Source of the DNA: DATBVX01 sp963810775
Lineage (GTDB): Bacteria > Pseudomonadota > Gammaproteobacteria > Steroidobacterales > Steroidobacteraceae
NCBI GenBank assembly: GCA_963810775.1
Contig: CAWEOT010000005.1
Location: forward strand, 1 to 64,000
Direction of reading: 5' to 3'
DNA length: 64,000 bases
Shown here: positions 8,659-17,344 of the stretch, piece after piece
Layout: each line of letters starts with the position of its first letter
Position numbering within the stretch: the stretch's first letter is position 1
Program-made: the position numbers and the translations under genes
The notes under the pieces: generated by a model
Seen by the model: only the letters and a program-made list of their open reading frames with translations
Told to the model about the DNA's origin: nothing
The model's database searches: none

Positions 8659-8744
8659 CAACAGGGGTCCGGCTTCACCGCGATGCTCGGCGACCGACGT
8701 CCCCTTCTTCCACTTCAAAGTCGCCGGGGTAAGGGGGACGGGTG

Positions 8745-10179
8745 ATGCAGGACTTGCTTCTGAAGGGTTCGCTTTCGGCCATTCACCAGGCCGTGCTGGA
8801 CAAGAAACTTTCGGTCCGTGAGATCGCGCGCTGGCATCTGGACCGGGTCGAGGCGCTCGGCCGATTGGTGGGGCTCAATGCAGTTCGCTTGGTGTCGCCC
8901 CACGCGCTGGATGACGCGAAAAAGCTCGACGACGACGTCGCGGCCGGGCGCATTCGCGGCCCACTCCACGGCATTCCGGTTCTGCTGAAGGACAACATCC
9001 TGACCGGCGACGGCATGTCGGCGACGGCTGGTGCGGCTGCGCTCCTCGACTTCGTGCCCAAGCGCGATGCGGCGATCGCCCGCCGCCTTCGCGACGCCGG
9101 TGCGCTAATCCTCGGCAAGACCAACCTCACCGAATTCGCCGACTACGTCTCCGATGTCATGCCGTCCGGCTTCAGCGGCGCCGGCGGCATGGTGCAAGAA
9201 TCCCCATGACAAGGCCGACTATGGCCGCGGTCTGGGCTCAAGCGTTGGATCGGCAGCGGCGGTCGCTGCGGCGCTCGCGCCCATTGCGCTCGGCAGCGAA
9301 ACCCAGAACTCGATCCAGACCCCGGCCAGTGTGTCGTCCGTGTTCGGCTTCAAGCCCAGCGTCGGCAGCGTCAGCCGGGCCGGCGTGGTCCCGCTGGTGC
9401 CGAGCCAGGATTCGCCCGGTCCACTGGCCCGCTCGGTGGAGGACATCGTCCGGCTGCTGTCAGTCATTGCGGGCGGCGATCCGCATGACAGCCTCAGCGT
9501 GCCGGCGACGCTCTGGCGCGGTCCCGGCCCCGGCCGCCCGGCTCGCAGTATCTGCATCGGTGTGCCGCGGCGCACGATGACCGACCGTGCCGACCTCGCA
9601 GGTGTGATGCCTCAGTTCGAAGCCGTGTTGTCGGAGTTGTCGAAGCATGGCGTCACCATCATCGATCCTTGCGATCTGCCCGCCGCCGAGCAGCTGCAGG
9701 ATGTCCGCTCATCGGTGTTCCGGACCGAATTCAAGGCCGCGCTCAATGCCTTCCTTGCTGAAAATGGCAATCCCTGCGGGATCGACTCGATCGAGACGCT
9801 GATCGCCTGGAACGAGAAGAAGCCCTCGGCGATCCCCTACGGACAGTCTCTGTTGATCGCGGCGGCGGAAACCAAGGGGCTGGACGACGCCCGCTACATC
9901 GCCGACCGCCGGCGCGATATCGTGCTTAGTCGCGATGCGGGCATCGATGGCGCACTGCGCTTCTCCGGCGCCGACGCGCTGATCGCCCCGATGGGTGTCG
10001 CCGCCAAATGCACCGGCAAGGCAGGTGCGCCGGTCCTCGCGATCCCGGTGGGCCTGGACGGGAAGGGACAGCCGTTCGGCGTGACGCTCTACGCCTCGAT
10101 CGGCCAGGACGCTGAGCTTCTCGAAGTTGGAACCACCATCGCCGCGATCGTCGGCAAGCGTGTCGCGCCGAAACTCTAA
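8745..10179 (+). pseudogene. amidase-signature family amidase, one frameshift
   Basis: This is an amidase-signature enzyme (Ser-cisSer-Lys triad) of about 478 residues that would hydrolyse an amide or related C-N bond. The Lys is in LHGIPVLLKDNI (about residue 82). After a single shift near 9196 come the cis-Ser in GLGSSVGSAAAVAAA and the nucleophile Ser in ETQNSIQTPAS. In the latter, the usual TGGS reads TQNS, which is unusual but keeps the Ser. The C-terminal half includes ADALIAPMGVAAKCTGKAGAPVLAIPVGLD. The shift looks like one extra C before AAG, as in the cupin gene. GGGGG at 8733-8737 supports the ATG at 8745. It ends 10 bp before the convergent TRAP permease gene. Confidence 0.85.
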
Positions 10180-10189
10180 CCGGCGCGGC

Positions 10190-11480
10190 CTACGGCCCCC
10201 CGAAAATCATTCTTGGCAGCACCAGCGAAATCTCCGGAAAGGCGATTAGCACCGCGAGCATCACGATCGTTGCGAAGAAAAACGGCATGACCCCACGGTA
10301 GATGGTCGCCATCGGAATTTCGGGGTGGAGCGAGTGCATGAGAAACAGGATCATACCGACCGGCGGGCTGATCAATCCGATCTCGACCACGACGACGATC
10401 AGGATGCCGAACCAGATCGGGTCGAAGCCGAGATGGACCACGATCGGGAAGAACAGCGGGATCGTGATCAGGATCATCGACAGCTCCTCCATGGCGGTGC
10501 CGAGGAGGATGTAGATCACGCACATCGCGATGATTACCTGGATGGGATGGGACGAGAACCGGAGTACGAAGTCACGCAGGTCGTCGGGCATCGTCGTGAA
10601 GTTGACGAAGTTGCCGAACATGATCGCGCCCGAGCACGATCACAAACAGCATCGCGCTGGTGCTGACACTGTCCTCCAGGATTTTGAGGAAGCTTCGCCA
10701 CGTCAGCGCGCGGCGCACGAGCGCCAGCATCAGCGAGATCGCAGCGCCCACGCCGGCCGCCTCGGTGGTCGTGAAGGCGCCGGTGTAGATGCCACCCATG
10801 ACTAGCGTGAACAGGGCGATCACGCCCATCACGCCCTGATAGACTATGGCGAAGATGGTGACCGCCACCGCTGCGGCGACGCCGCCATATTCGACCGACA
10901 TGTATCCGGTGGCGACGAGCGCCCACCAGCACCAGCGTGAGCACGATGAACGGGCCGATGCCGCGCAAGGTCGCCAGCCGCTCGCGCCACGGCACCCGCT
11001 CGCCCGGCGGGCCGGCCTTGGGGTCGCGCCAGGTCATGTAGCGAACCGCGGCGAGGTAGCAGACCAGGCCGACGGCGCCGGGCAGCCAGCCGGCGGCAAA
11101 CAGCGCGCCGATGTGCGTCTCCGTCATGATGCCGTAGATCACCATGATGATGGATGGCGGGATCAGGACATCGAGCGTGCCACCCGAGGCGACGGCGCCG
11201 ATCGCCAGCTCATCGGAATAGCCATACCGTCGCATCGACGGCATGCTCACCTTCGCCATTGTCGCGGTCGTCGCGACCGCCGAGCCGCTGATCGCGCCAA
11301 ATGCGCCGCTCGCGACGATCGTCGCCATGGCGAGCCCGCCACGAACGTGCCCGATGAAGGCGTGGGCCGCGCGATAACAGTTCGTCGGCAAGTCCGGCGC
11401 GGCTGACCAGGTTTCCCATCAGGATGAACAACGGGATGATCGAGAACGTGTAGGAAAAGCCCGGAGTCAGGAAGGCATCT
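10190..11480 (-). pseudogene. TRAP transporter large permease (DctM-type), 5'-truncated and frameshifted
   Basis: This is the large membrane subunit of a tripartite ATP-independent periplasmic transporter, which would drive sodium-coupled uptake of organic acids with a binding protein and a small permease. The reading begins abruptly with FLTPGFSYTFSIIPLFILMGN, which in the family lies about 50-60 residues in, so the N-terminus is missing. Shifts occur near 11390, 10915 and 10625. Typical family segments include AISGSAVATTATMAKVSMP, LDVLIPPSIIMVIYGIMTE, GGIYTGAFTTTEAAGVGA and EIGLISPPVGMILF, with the stop at 10190-10192. No DctP or DctQ gene is present. The missing 5' end abuts a truncated kinase gene. 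Confidence 0.85.
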
Positions 11481-12234
11481 CCGCCTGCACACGTATTTCC
11501 TCGCCGAGACTCACCTTCGTAGTGCCTTCGCGGCTCAGGGCATTGCGGAAGAAACGCGCGAGCTTCGCGATCACCTGATCGGCGGCCTGCGTCTGGCCGG
11601 TGACCACCAGCGCGGAAACTGCATTGAGCGTGTTGAACAGGAAATGCGGATTGATCTGGTAGCGCAACATCTCGAGCTCAGCCTGGTGCGCGAGTGCACG
11701 CGCCTCGAGGAGACTGCGTTCGCGCTCGCGCAGGCGCGCCGCATACAGGATCGCTGCGCAGAATCCCGACCACATGAGGAAAATCACAAGGTTGTAGAGC
11801 GACTGCAGCGCTATATTGACCAGCGCGCCGTAGGGCAGGCTGTGCCGCAGGAGATCGAACCAGACCAGATGTCCCAGCGTTGCATAAGTGACAGCGACGG
11901 GCACGCATACGAGGGCCACTGCCACAGCCTTGTGTCGCAGATGCCAGCCGAGGGTCCGGCGCAGCACCCAGCCAAGCGGCAGACACAGCACGAACCCCAG
12001 GATGCTGAAGATGGCTCGCCAGAAGATCGAGGCCCCATCTGTGTATTGGTTGACGAGCGTGGTCTGCAACGTGTGCATCAGGAACATCGAGGTCCAGAAC
12101 AATGCGCTGAACACCTGGATGTGCGTGGTGCTCTGTCGCGCCACTGTCTGGTAGTTGCGCCCTGCCCCGCCCGATGGCGTGGCCGGCCAATTTCTGTCGC
12201 GTGCGCGATACGTCGGGTCGCGCGTGAGGCTCAT
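11467..12234 (-). pseudogene. LytS/YehU-type sensor histidine kinase, 3'-truncated
   Basis: This membrane histidine kinase has about four hydrophobic helices (residues 30-150, including FSALFWTSMFLMHTLQ and AVAVALVCVPVAVTYATLG), then the His_kinase domain with the phospho-acceptor motif QINPHFLFNTLNAV. It stops after LGEEIRVQAEMPS, where family members go on for about 120 residues with an HATPase domain, so the ATP-binding half is absent. The last residues come from sequence that in another frame encodes the TRAP permease, so the gene was cut at about 11480. The ATG at 12234 is preferred over a GTG three codons upstream; neither has a clear ribosome binding site. A partner LytR-type regulator is not in the window. 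Confidence 0.75.
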
Positions 12235-12587
12235 GATGGACACGGATTCAACCTGTTTGCAGCAGTTTTGGGTCGAAGCGTAGCGCCTCGGGCATGGATG
12301 GCACTCATTATGCGACCGGTGGGACGGATGACCGCACGGACGCCAGCGATGTGCGACGAACGACTAAAAAAACGCGATGAACGGGCTCCGGCGCGCGACG
12401 AGCGCGCAAGACTGTTCGTCCCAAGCACCCAGTACCAAATGCAATTCGCTTCGCCGGGCGGCGCTGTCCTTGTGTCGCGGTGGGGTTTCGCCCGTCGCGT
12501 CTTCCCGCCTGAACATCGCAGCAGACTCCTGCCGCGGTCGTTACTGGCACATATTCATATTCATCCTGGCAGCCGGCCGAGGTATCG
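12235..12587. other. intergenic region between truncated kinase and MBL hydrolase genes
   Basis: These 353 bases between divergent genes show no convincing gene, RNA or repeat. A GAGG at about 12577 serves the MBL-fold gene. Promoters in both directions are presumably here, but none stands out. Confidence 0.4.
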
Positions 12588-13655
12588 ATGAAATTGTTTG
12601 CACCCCTCCTGTGGATGGCCCTGCTGTTTGCGATGCCCGCGCGCGCCGCCGGGATCTACGACCTCGAGCTCGTGCCCGTGAAGCCGCAGATTTATCTCAT
12701 CCGGCGGCCCGACGCGCTGCGACAGCCCGTCGAAGGTAATGTCACTGTCATCGTCAATGAGCAGGACGTCGTGGTGGTCGATGGCGGCGGCTCACCGCTC
12801 GCCGCGACCAACGCCATCCGGTTGATCCGTTCCCTCACCGACAAGCCGGTGTCGACCCTCATCACGACTCATTGGCATGGCGACCACAATTTTGGCAACC
12901 AGGTCTATCGCGCCACCTTTCCGGCGATCCGCATCATCAGCCATGAGAATACCTATCGGGACATGACCGGCCCGCCGATGACCTACCTCACCACCTATCG
13001 GCAACAGATCCAGGATTACACGCACGAGCTCGAGGTGAAGCAAAAGCAGAAGCCGCTGTCAGAAGGCGCGACGCGGATGCTGGGTGACTTGAAGGTCATG
13101 TACCAGGCGCTGCAGGGAATTCAGATCACGCCCGCGGACACGACTTTCGACGAGCGCCTGGTTCTGCACCGCGGCCAGCGCGACATCGAAGTGCGTTACT
13201 TCGGCAAGGCAAATACCGACGGCGACGCGGCAGTCTGGCTGCCGCAGGATCGGGTTCTGATCAGTGGCGACATTGTCGTGCATCCGATCCCGTACGGCAT
13301 CGGCAGCTTTCCGCGCGAATGGCTCGCGGCGTTGCAGGCGATCAGTGCCCTGCCATTCGATAGCCTCATACCTGGACACGGTGAGGTGCTGCATGATCGC
13401 AGCTACATCGAGCAACTGACGAGCATGTTGACCGCGATCCGCGCGCAGGTAGCAGCATCGGTAGCCAAGGGTCTCGACCTCGAGGCTACGCGCAAGGCCC
13501 TCGACACGACCGGCTTTGCATCGGTTTACACGCTGGATGATCCGACGCGCACGCAGCTCTTCGATTCCTGGTGGGTGCAGCCGATTGCACGTTCCGCCTG
13601 GCTCGAGGCACGCGGCGAACCGATCGTGCAGTCCGGTACCGGGTCGAACAATTGA
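12588..13655 (+). CDS. secreted metallo-beta-lactamase-fold hydrolase
   Basis: This is a 355-residue MBL-fold hydrolase with an N-terminal signal peptide (about residues 1-20, ending PARAA). The zinc motif H-x-H-x-D-H is at residues 95-100 (THWHGDHNFG). The later ligand Asp is in VLISGDIV and the last His in LIPGHGEV. The position usually occupied by a third His (in GxxHTxGD motifs) reads GKANTDGD, with Asn. I recall the same Asn in related secreted MBL-fold proteins with a PIPYGIGSFPREW-like segment, so it may define this subfamily. The substrate is unknown; beta-lactamase activity should not be assumed. It is followed on the same strand by a CAP-domain gene about 100 bp downstream. Confidence 0.85.
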   Translation: MKLFAPLLWMALLFAMPARAAGIYDLELVPVKPQIYLIRRPDALRQPVEGNVTVIVNEQDVVVVDGGGSPLAATNAIRLIRSLTDKPVSTLITTHWHGDHNFGNQVYRATFPAIRIISHENTYRDMTGPPMTYLTTYRQQIQDYTHELEVKQKQKPLSEGATRMLGDLKVMYQALQGIQITPADTTFDERLVLHRGQRDIEVRYFGKANTDGDAAVWLPQDRVLISGDIVVHPIPYGIGSFPREWLAALQAISALPFDSLIPGHGEVLHDRSYIEQLTSMLTAIRAQVAASVAKGLDLEATRKALDTTGFASVYTLDDPTRTQLFDSWWVQPIARSAWLEARGEPIVQSGTGSNN

Positions 13656-13755
13656 AATAGTCGACCGGTCGGCCGCGCAGGCCCACGGATCGGCGTTGCG
13701 CAGTGAGCCGAAGCTGGCCTATGTTCTCGTGCCACGACAGTTGCCCTCCTGATTG

Positions 13756-14613
13756 GTGACACTGGGAACCACACGGGTGTTTCGAGTTGCGTTGCGAATG
13801 GCACTGGTGCTGATCGGCGCCCTGGCAACGACCTTTGCATCGGGCTCGACCCTCGACGCATTGAATTCGATTCGCACGCAGGGTTGCGGCGGCAAGCCGG
13901 GCGTGACGATGAGACTGGCACGCGATGCCGCGCTCAACGAAGTGGCTCTGAGAATGTCGAGCGGCGCTGGCCTTGCCGATGCGATCGCCGGCGCGCATTT
14001 TCATGCCAGGCTGTCGACATCGATCGCCATCGCCGGCGTTGCGGATGAGCGGGCACTCGCCCGCGTGATCGCCGAGCGTTTCTGCACTGAGGTGCTCAAC
14101 GCGGATTTTCAGCGCGCCGGAATCTGGGAGCGGGGCAAGGACACCTGGATCGTCCTCGCGACACCCTTCAACGTGCCTCTGGCGAAGGACGCCGTGGCGA
14201 TTCGCAAGCGGACTCTCGACCTCGTCAACCAGGCGCGCTCCACGGCAAGGACCTGCGGGAGTGTGCCCTTCAACGCCGCGCGGCCCCTGACGCTGGACCC
14301 CGCACTCGATAAGGCTGCGCTCGCCCATTCGATCGATATGGCCGAGCATGGCCGGATGACCCACAGAGGGAGCGATGGCAGCAGCGTGGCCGAGCGCAGC
14401 AAGCGGGCCGGCTACACCTGGCGCAAGGTGGGCGAAAACGTCGCAGCCGGGTCGCCGGACGTGAACGAAGTTGTGCGCGGCTGGATCGGGAGCCCCGCGC
14501 ACTGCGCAAATCTCATGAATCCGGATTTCACCCAGATGGGCATCGCCTATGCGGTGAATGCGGTGACTGAAGACGGTATCTATTGGACGCAGGTGTTCGC
14601 GACACCGCGTTGA
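13756..14613 (+). CDS. secreted CAP (SCP/PR1)-domain protein
   Basis: This exported protein of about 285 residues has a hydrophobic signal (MALVLIGALATTFASG) preceded, from the GTG at 13756, by a basic stretch, which is why I prefer this start over the ATG at 13798. The first roughly 120 residues are not a domain I recognise. The C-terminal 150 residues form a CAP domain: LDLVNQARSTARTCG, LTLDPALDKAALAHSIDMAE with a nearby HGRMTHRGSDG, then VGENVAAG, VRGWIGSPAHCANLMNP and FTQMGIAYAV. His and Glu of the conserved cavity are present. Bacterial CAP proteins are secreted and mostly of unknown function. It converges with the DUF2891 gene, 10 bp away. Confidence 0.85.
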   Translation: MTLGTTRVFRVALRMALVLIGALATTFASGSTLDALNSIRTQGCGGKPGVTMRLARDAALNEVALRMSSGAGLADAIAGAHFHARLSTSIAIAGVADERALARVIAERFCTEVLNADFQRAGIWERGKDTWIVLATPFNVPLAKDAVAIRKRTLDLVNQARSTARTCGSVPFNAARPLTLDPALDKAALAHSIDMAEHGRMTHRGSDGSSVAERSKRAGYTWRKVGENVAAGSPDVNEVVRGWIGSPAHCANLMNPDFTQMGIAYAVNAVTEDGIYWTQVFATPR

Positions 14614-14623
14614 CTGAGTTCTG

Positions 14624-15805
14624 CTACGTCCCGCTGTTCCCGGCGGCGGAAGCTTCAGGTCGACCGACATTGATTCCGGCGCGACTCGTAAGATAGACGG
14701 CGTAGGTACCGAGCCAGTGGCTGCCTACATATGACACGTGCAACACCGCGGGCAACCCGACCTGTCGATGCAGCGCTGCGACGATCAGCAGCACATTCAC
14801 GCGCCGGTCGTTCTTCGGCAGCGCACTCGCGATGCCATCGAGCATCCACGCACGGCTGAGATTGAGCCCGTCGATGTGTGCCAGCTTCGGATCGTCGCGA
14901 TCGGTGACGACTGCGGGCCGCAACCACCGCGTCGGATCGCCACCTGCGAGATTGGGGAAAAAGCGTCCGAGCCAGCGCGAAAACGTTTTTGGGTCGAGCA
15001 CGCGACGCATGAAGTCGGCTTCAGCGAGACAAGGCGACAGGAAATCCGTACCCGAAGGCTCGAAGGCCAGCGGACACTTCTTGTCCTTCGCATAGAACTC
15101 CCCAGCCTTGAGCGCTAGCAGATCGCGCATGGCGGAATCTCCGGACACGACTGCCCAGTCCCACATCAGCCCGAACGAAAGCGCAGTCTGGCTGTGCTCG
15201 CCGCTGCGAATCGGGTAGGCCAGCTGCGGTAACCACTCCTTTAACTGCTTTGCTGCTGCAGTTTCGAGCGGTAGCAGCGTGGCGAGCCACTCGCGTCCCT
15301 CGGGGTCTTCCCACTCGCGAAGTTCCGCGGCGAGTCGCAGAAGCCACGCGAGCCCGTATGGACGTTCGAACGCTTCGCGTCCCTCGCCCTCGAGGTAGGT
15401 TACTTCGCGCGCGATGTTGTCTGGCGTGAGGCTGCGCGCGAGTTCGCCGCGCGCGGCAGCCTCGAACGGTGCATGCGGATACGTGCGCACCAGGCGGACC
15501 AGCAGCCAATGCCCATGCACGGCCGAATGCCAGTCATAGCACCCGTAGAACGCCGGGGTCAGTTCGCGCGGCGGCCGCGCATCCGCGTCGCTGTTGAGGA
15601 CGTGCGAGATCTTGTTCGGGTATTCGCGATGCAGGCATGCGAGGGCGAGCTCGGCGAAGTGCGTGGCGTCGGTGACGTCGAGCGGCTTGGGCAGCGGAAT
15701 GACGACCTTCGATGTTGCACGATTCGAGACGATCGTAGTGTCGGCGGCGGCGTTCGCGAATGCAGCGACCGCTGTCAGGAGGATGCAGCTGGCAAGGCGA
15801 CGCAT
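14624..15805 (-). CDS. DUF2891-family exported protein
   Basis: This 393-residue protein has a cleavable signal peptide (ending near ANAA). The body matches, from memory, the DUF2891 family: HFAELALACLHREYPNKISHVL near the start, then TPAFYGCYDWHSAVHGHWLLVRL, FERPYGLAWLLRLAAEL and FLSPCLAEADFMRRVL. Trp- and His-rich conserved blocks and an alpha-helical, (alpha/alpha)6-barrel-like look suggest a glycoside-processing fold. The biochemical role is not established, and the link to sugars is inference. It is transcribed leftward from its own promoter region, divergent from the RND operon. Confidence 0.75.
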   Translation of the reverse strand: MRRLASCILLTAVAAFANAAADTTIVSNRATSKVVIPLPKPLDVTDATHFAELALACLHREYPNKISHVLNSDADARPPRELTPAFYGCYDWHSAVHGHWLLVRLVRTYPHAPFEAAARGELARSLTPDNIAREVTYLEGEGREAFERPYGLAWLLRLAAELREWEDPEGREWLATLLPLETAAAKQLKEWLPQLAYPIRSGEHSQTALSFGLMWDWAVVSGDSAMRDLLALKAGEFYAKDKKCPLAFEPSGTDFLSPCLAEADFMRRVLDPKTFSRWLGRFFPNLAGGDPTRWLRPAVVTDRDDPKLAHIDGLNLSRAWMLDGIASALPKNDRRVNVLLIVAALHRQVGLPAVLHVSYVGSHWLGTYAVYLTSRAGINVGRPEASAAGNSGT

Positions 15806-16141
15806 CGCGCGATTATGCGAGATCGGACTCAGTCACGGTATCTCTCCCCTGGGTGTCGATTTGCAGCCGCGTGCAACGTCTTATTGCAACATGGACCGCA
15901 CATTTGCACCTCGAGTTCAGCCGATGAACCAACGGCGCGCCCCGCGCCGCGCACGGGCATTCGCTTTGTCCGCAATTTGCAGCAGGTCGAACCTGCGCAG
16001 CAGCCAGAGGCGCAATTTTTACTGCGGCGCGCTAAACTTCGCGGCCCCGTGCCACGCTATGTGGCGCCACGACAACGCCCGCAGAGAGACCGCTTGAACG
16101 CGCAACCCGAACAGGATTTCGAACTCCGCAAGGTCGCTTCC
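15806..16141. other. divergent intergenic region upstream of the RND operon
   Basis: These 336 bases separate the DUF2891 start from the RND adaptor start. A frame continuous with the adaptor extends back into this region and into the DUF2891 gene, but its translation is Arg/Gln-rich and unlike any adaptor N-terminus, so I treat it as noncoding. No repeat or RNA was recognised. Confidence 0.45.
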
Positions 16142-17344
16142 ATGAACCGTGATCACGTGCCCACGCTGGCTCGTTCTTACCAGGACCGCAGTCTCCGGGG
16201 ACGCCTGCAGCGAATCAGGGACATCCCGCCGAAATGGTGGGTCGCGGGGCTCGTTGTCGTCGTGGTGGCGATCGCGCTGGTCTGGGCGAAGCAGCACTTC
16301 TCATCGGCGGCGCCGAAAGTCGCGCCCCTGATGCAGCAATCCACACCGCTGGTCACCGTCATCACGCCACGAGTCACGCCGGTAACGGCGAGTGTCACGT
16401 TCAGCGGTACGATCTTCGCCCGCCATGACGTGCCGATCGGCGCCGAAGGCGAAGCCGGTCGAATCGTTGCCATCTACGTGGAGGCCGGCGATCAGGTCAA
16501 GCGTGGACAAATCATGGCGAAGCTCGACCAATCGATACTGCTCCCACAGTTGAAGCGTCTGGCCGCCTCACTCGAGGAGGCGCGTGCGCAAGCAGCGTTG
16601 TCAGTAGCAGAGTACGGACGTGCCAAGGGAGTAGAGGCCGCCGGCGCGCTGTCCGCGGAAGAAATAGAGAGGCGTCGCGCCGCTTCGGTCACCGATGCAG
16701 CGCGTGTCAATGTCGCCGCGGCGCAGCTTGCGGAAATGCAGGCGCGCCTCGATCGTACGGAAATTCGAGCTCAGGCGGATGGCCTCGTGCTGACGCGCAC
16801 TGCCGAGCTCGGACAGACCGCAACTCCGGGCAGTGAGCCGCTGTTCCGACTAGCCAGCGGTAATGAGATCGAAATGCGCGGCTCGCTGGCCGAACAGGAT
16901 TTTGCTCGCGTGCGGGTCGACCAAGCGGCGCAGGTCTTTCTGACCGGTTACACCACCCCCTTCGTCGGCAAGGTGCGTCTGCTCGGTGCGGTCATCGATC
17001 CAAAGACCCGGCTGGGCGAGGTGCGCATCGCGCTCGAGGCGAATCCGGCTTTGCGGCCTGGCGCATTTGCGCGCGGCGAGGTCGTAGTCGGCCAGGCCAC
17101 TCGCCCCGTGCTGCCGCAGACCGCGGTTCTCTCCGATCTCAAGGGCAGCTATGTCTATGTCGTCAATGGTGACAAGAAGATCGAGCGTCGGCCGGTGCGC
17201 GTCGCCGACACGACAGTGGGCGGGGTAGTGATCGGTGAGGGTCTCGACGGCAACGAACAGGTGATCGCGATGGCGGGCGGATTCCTGCGCGAAGGCGAGA
17301 GCGTCGAACTCGCGCCGCAGACGGCGCAGCAGGCCCGCAAATGA
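16142..17344 (+). CDS. RND efflux periplasmic adaptor (membrane fusion protein)
   Basis: This is a 400-residue membrane fusion protein with a single N-terminal membrane anchor (WWVAGLVVVVVAIALVW, about residues 31-47) rather than a lipobox. Next come a lipoyl half (FARHDVPIGAEGEAGRIVAIYVEAGDQVKRGQIMAKLD), a roughly 70-residue alpha-helical hairpin and the second lipoyl half (IRAQADGLVLTRTAELGQTATPG). Beta-barrel and membrane-proximal domains finish the chain. It bridges the inner-membrane pump to an outer-membrane channel. The ATG at 16142 is preceded by AAGG at 16130-16133. The stop overlaps the permease start (ATGA), so translation is coupled. No TolC-type channel gene lies in the operon. 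Confidence 0.85.
   Translation: MNRDHVPTLARSYQDRSLRGRLQRIRDIPPKWWVAGLVVVVVAIALVWAKQHFSSAAPKVAPLMQQSTPLVTVITPRVTPVTASVTFSGTIFARHDVPIGAEGEAGRIVAIYVEAGDQVKRGQIMAKLDQSILLPQLKRLAASLEEARAQAALSVAEYGRAKGVEAAGALSAEEIERRRAASVTDAARVNVAAAQLAEMQARLDRTEIRAQADGLVLTRTAELGQTATPGSEPLFRLASGNEIEMRGSLAEQDFARVRVDQAAQVFLTGYTTPFVGKVRLLGAVIDPKTRLGEVRIALEANPALRPGAFARGEVVVGQATRPVLPQTAVLSDLKGSYVYVVNGDKKIERRPVRVADTTVGGVVIGEGLDGNEQVIAMAGGFLREGESVELAPQTAQQARK

Noticed and set aside
15473..16141. Long N-terminal extension of the RND adaptor frame
   Set aside because: It overlaps the DUF2891 gene on the other strand and encodes Arg/Gln-rich sequence unlike any adaptor. The membrane anchor follows the ATG at 16142, which has its own AAGG site.
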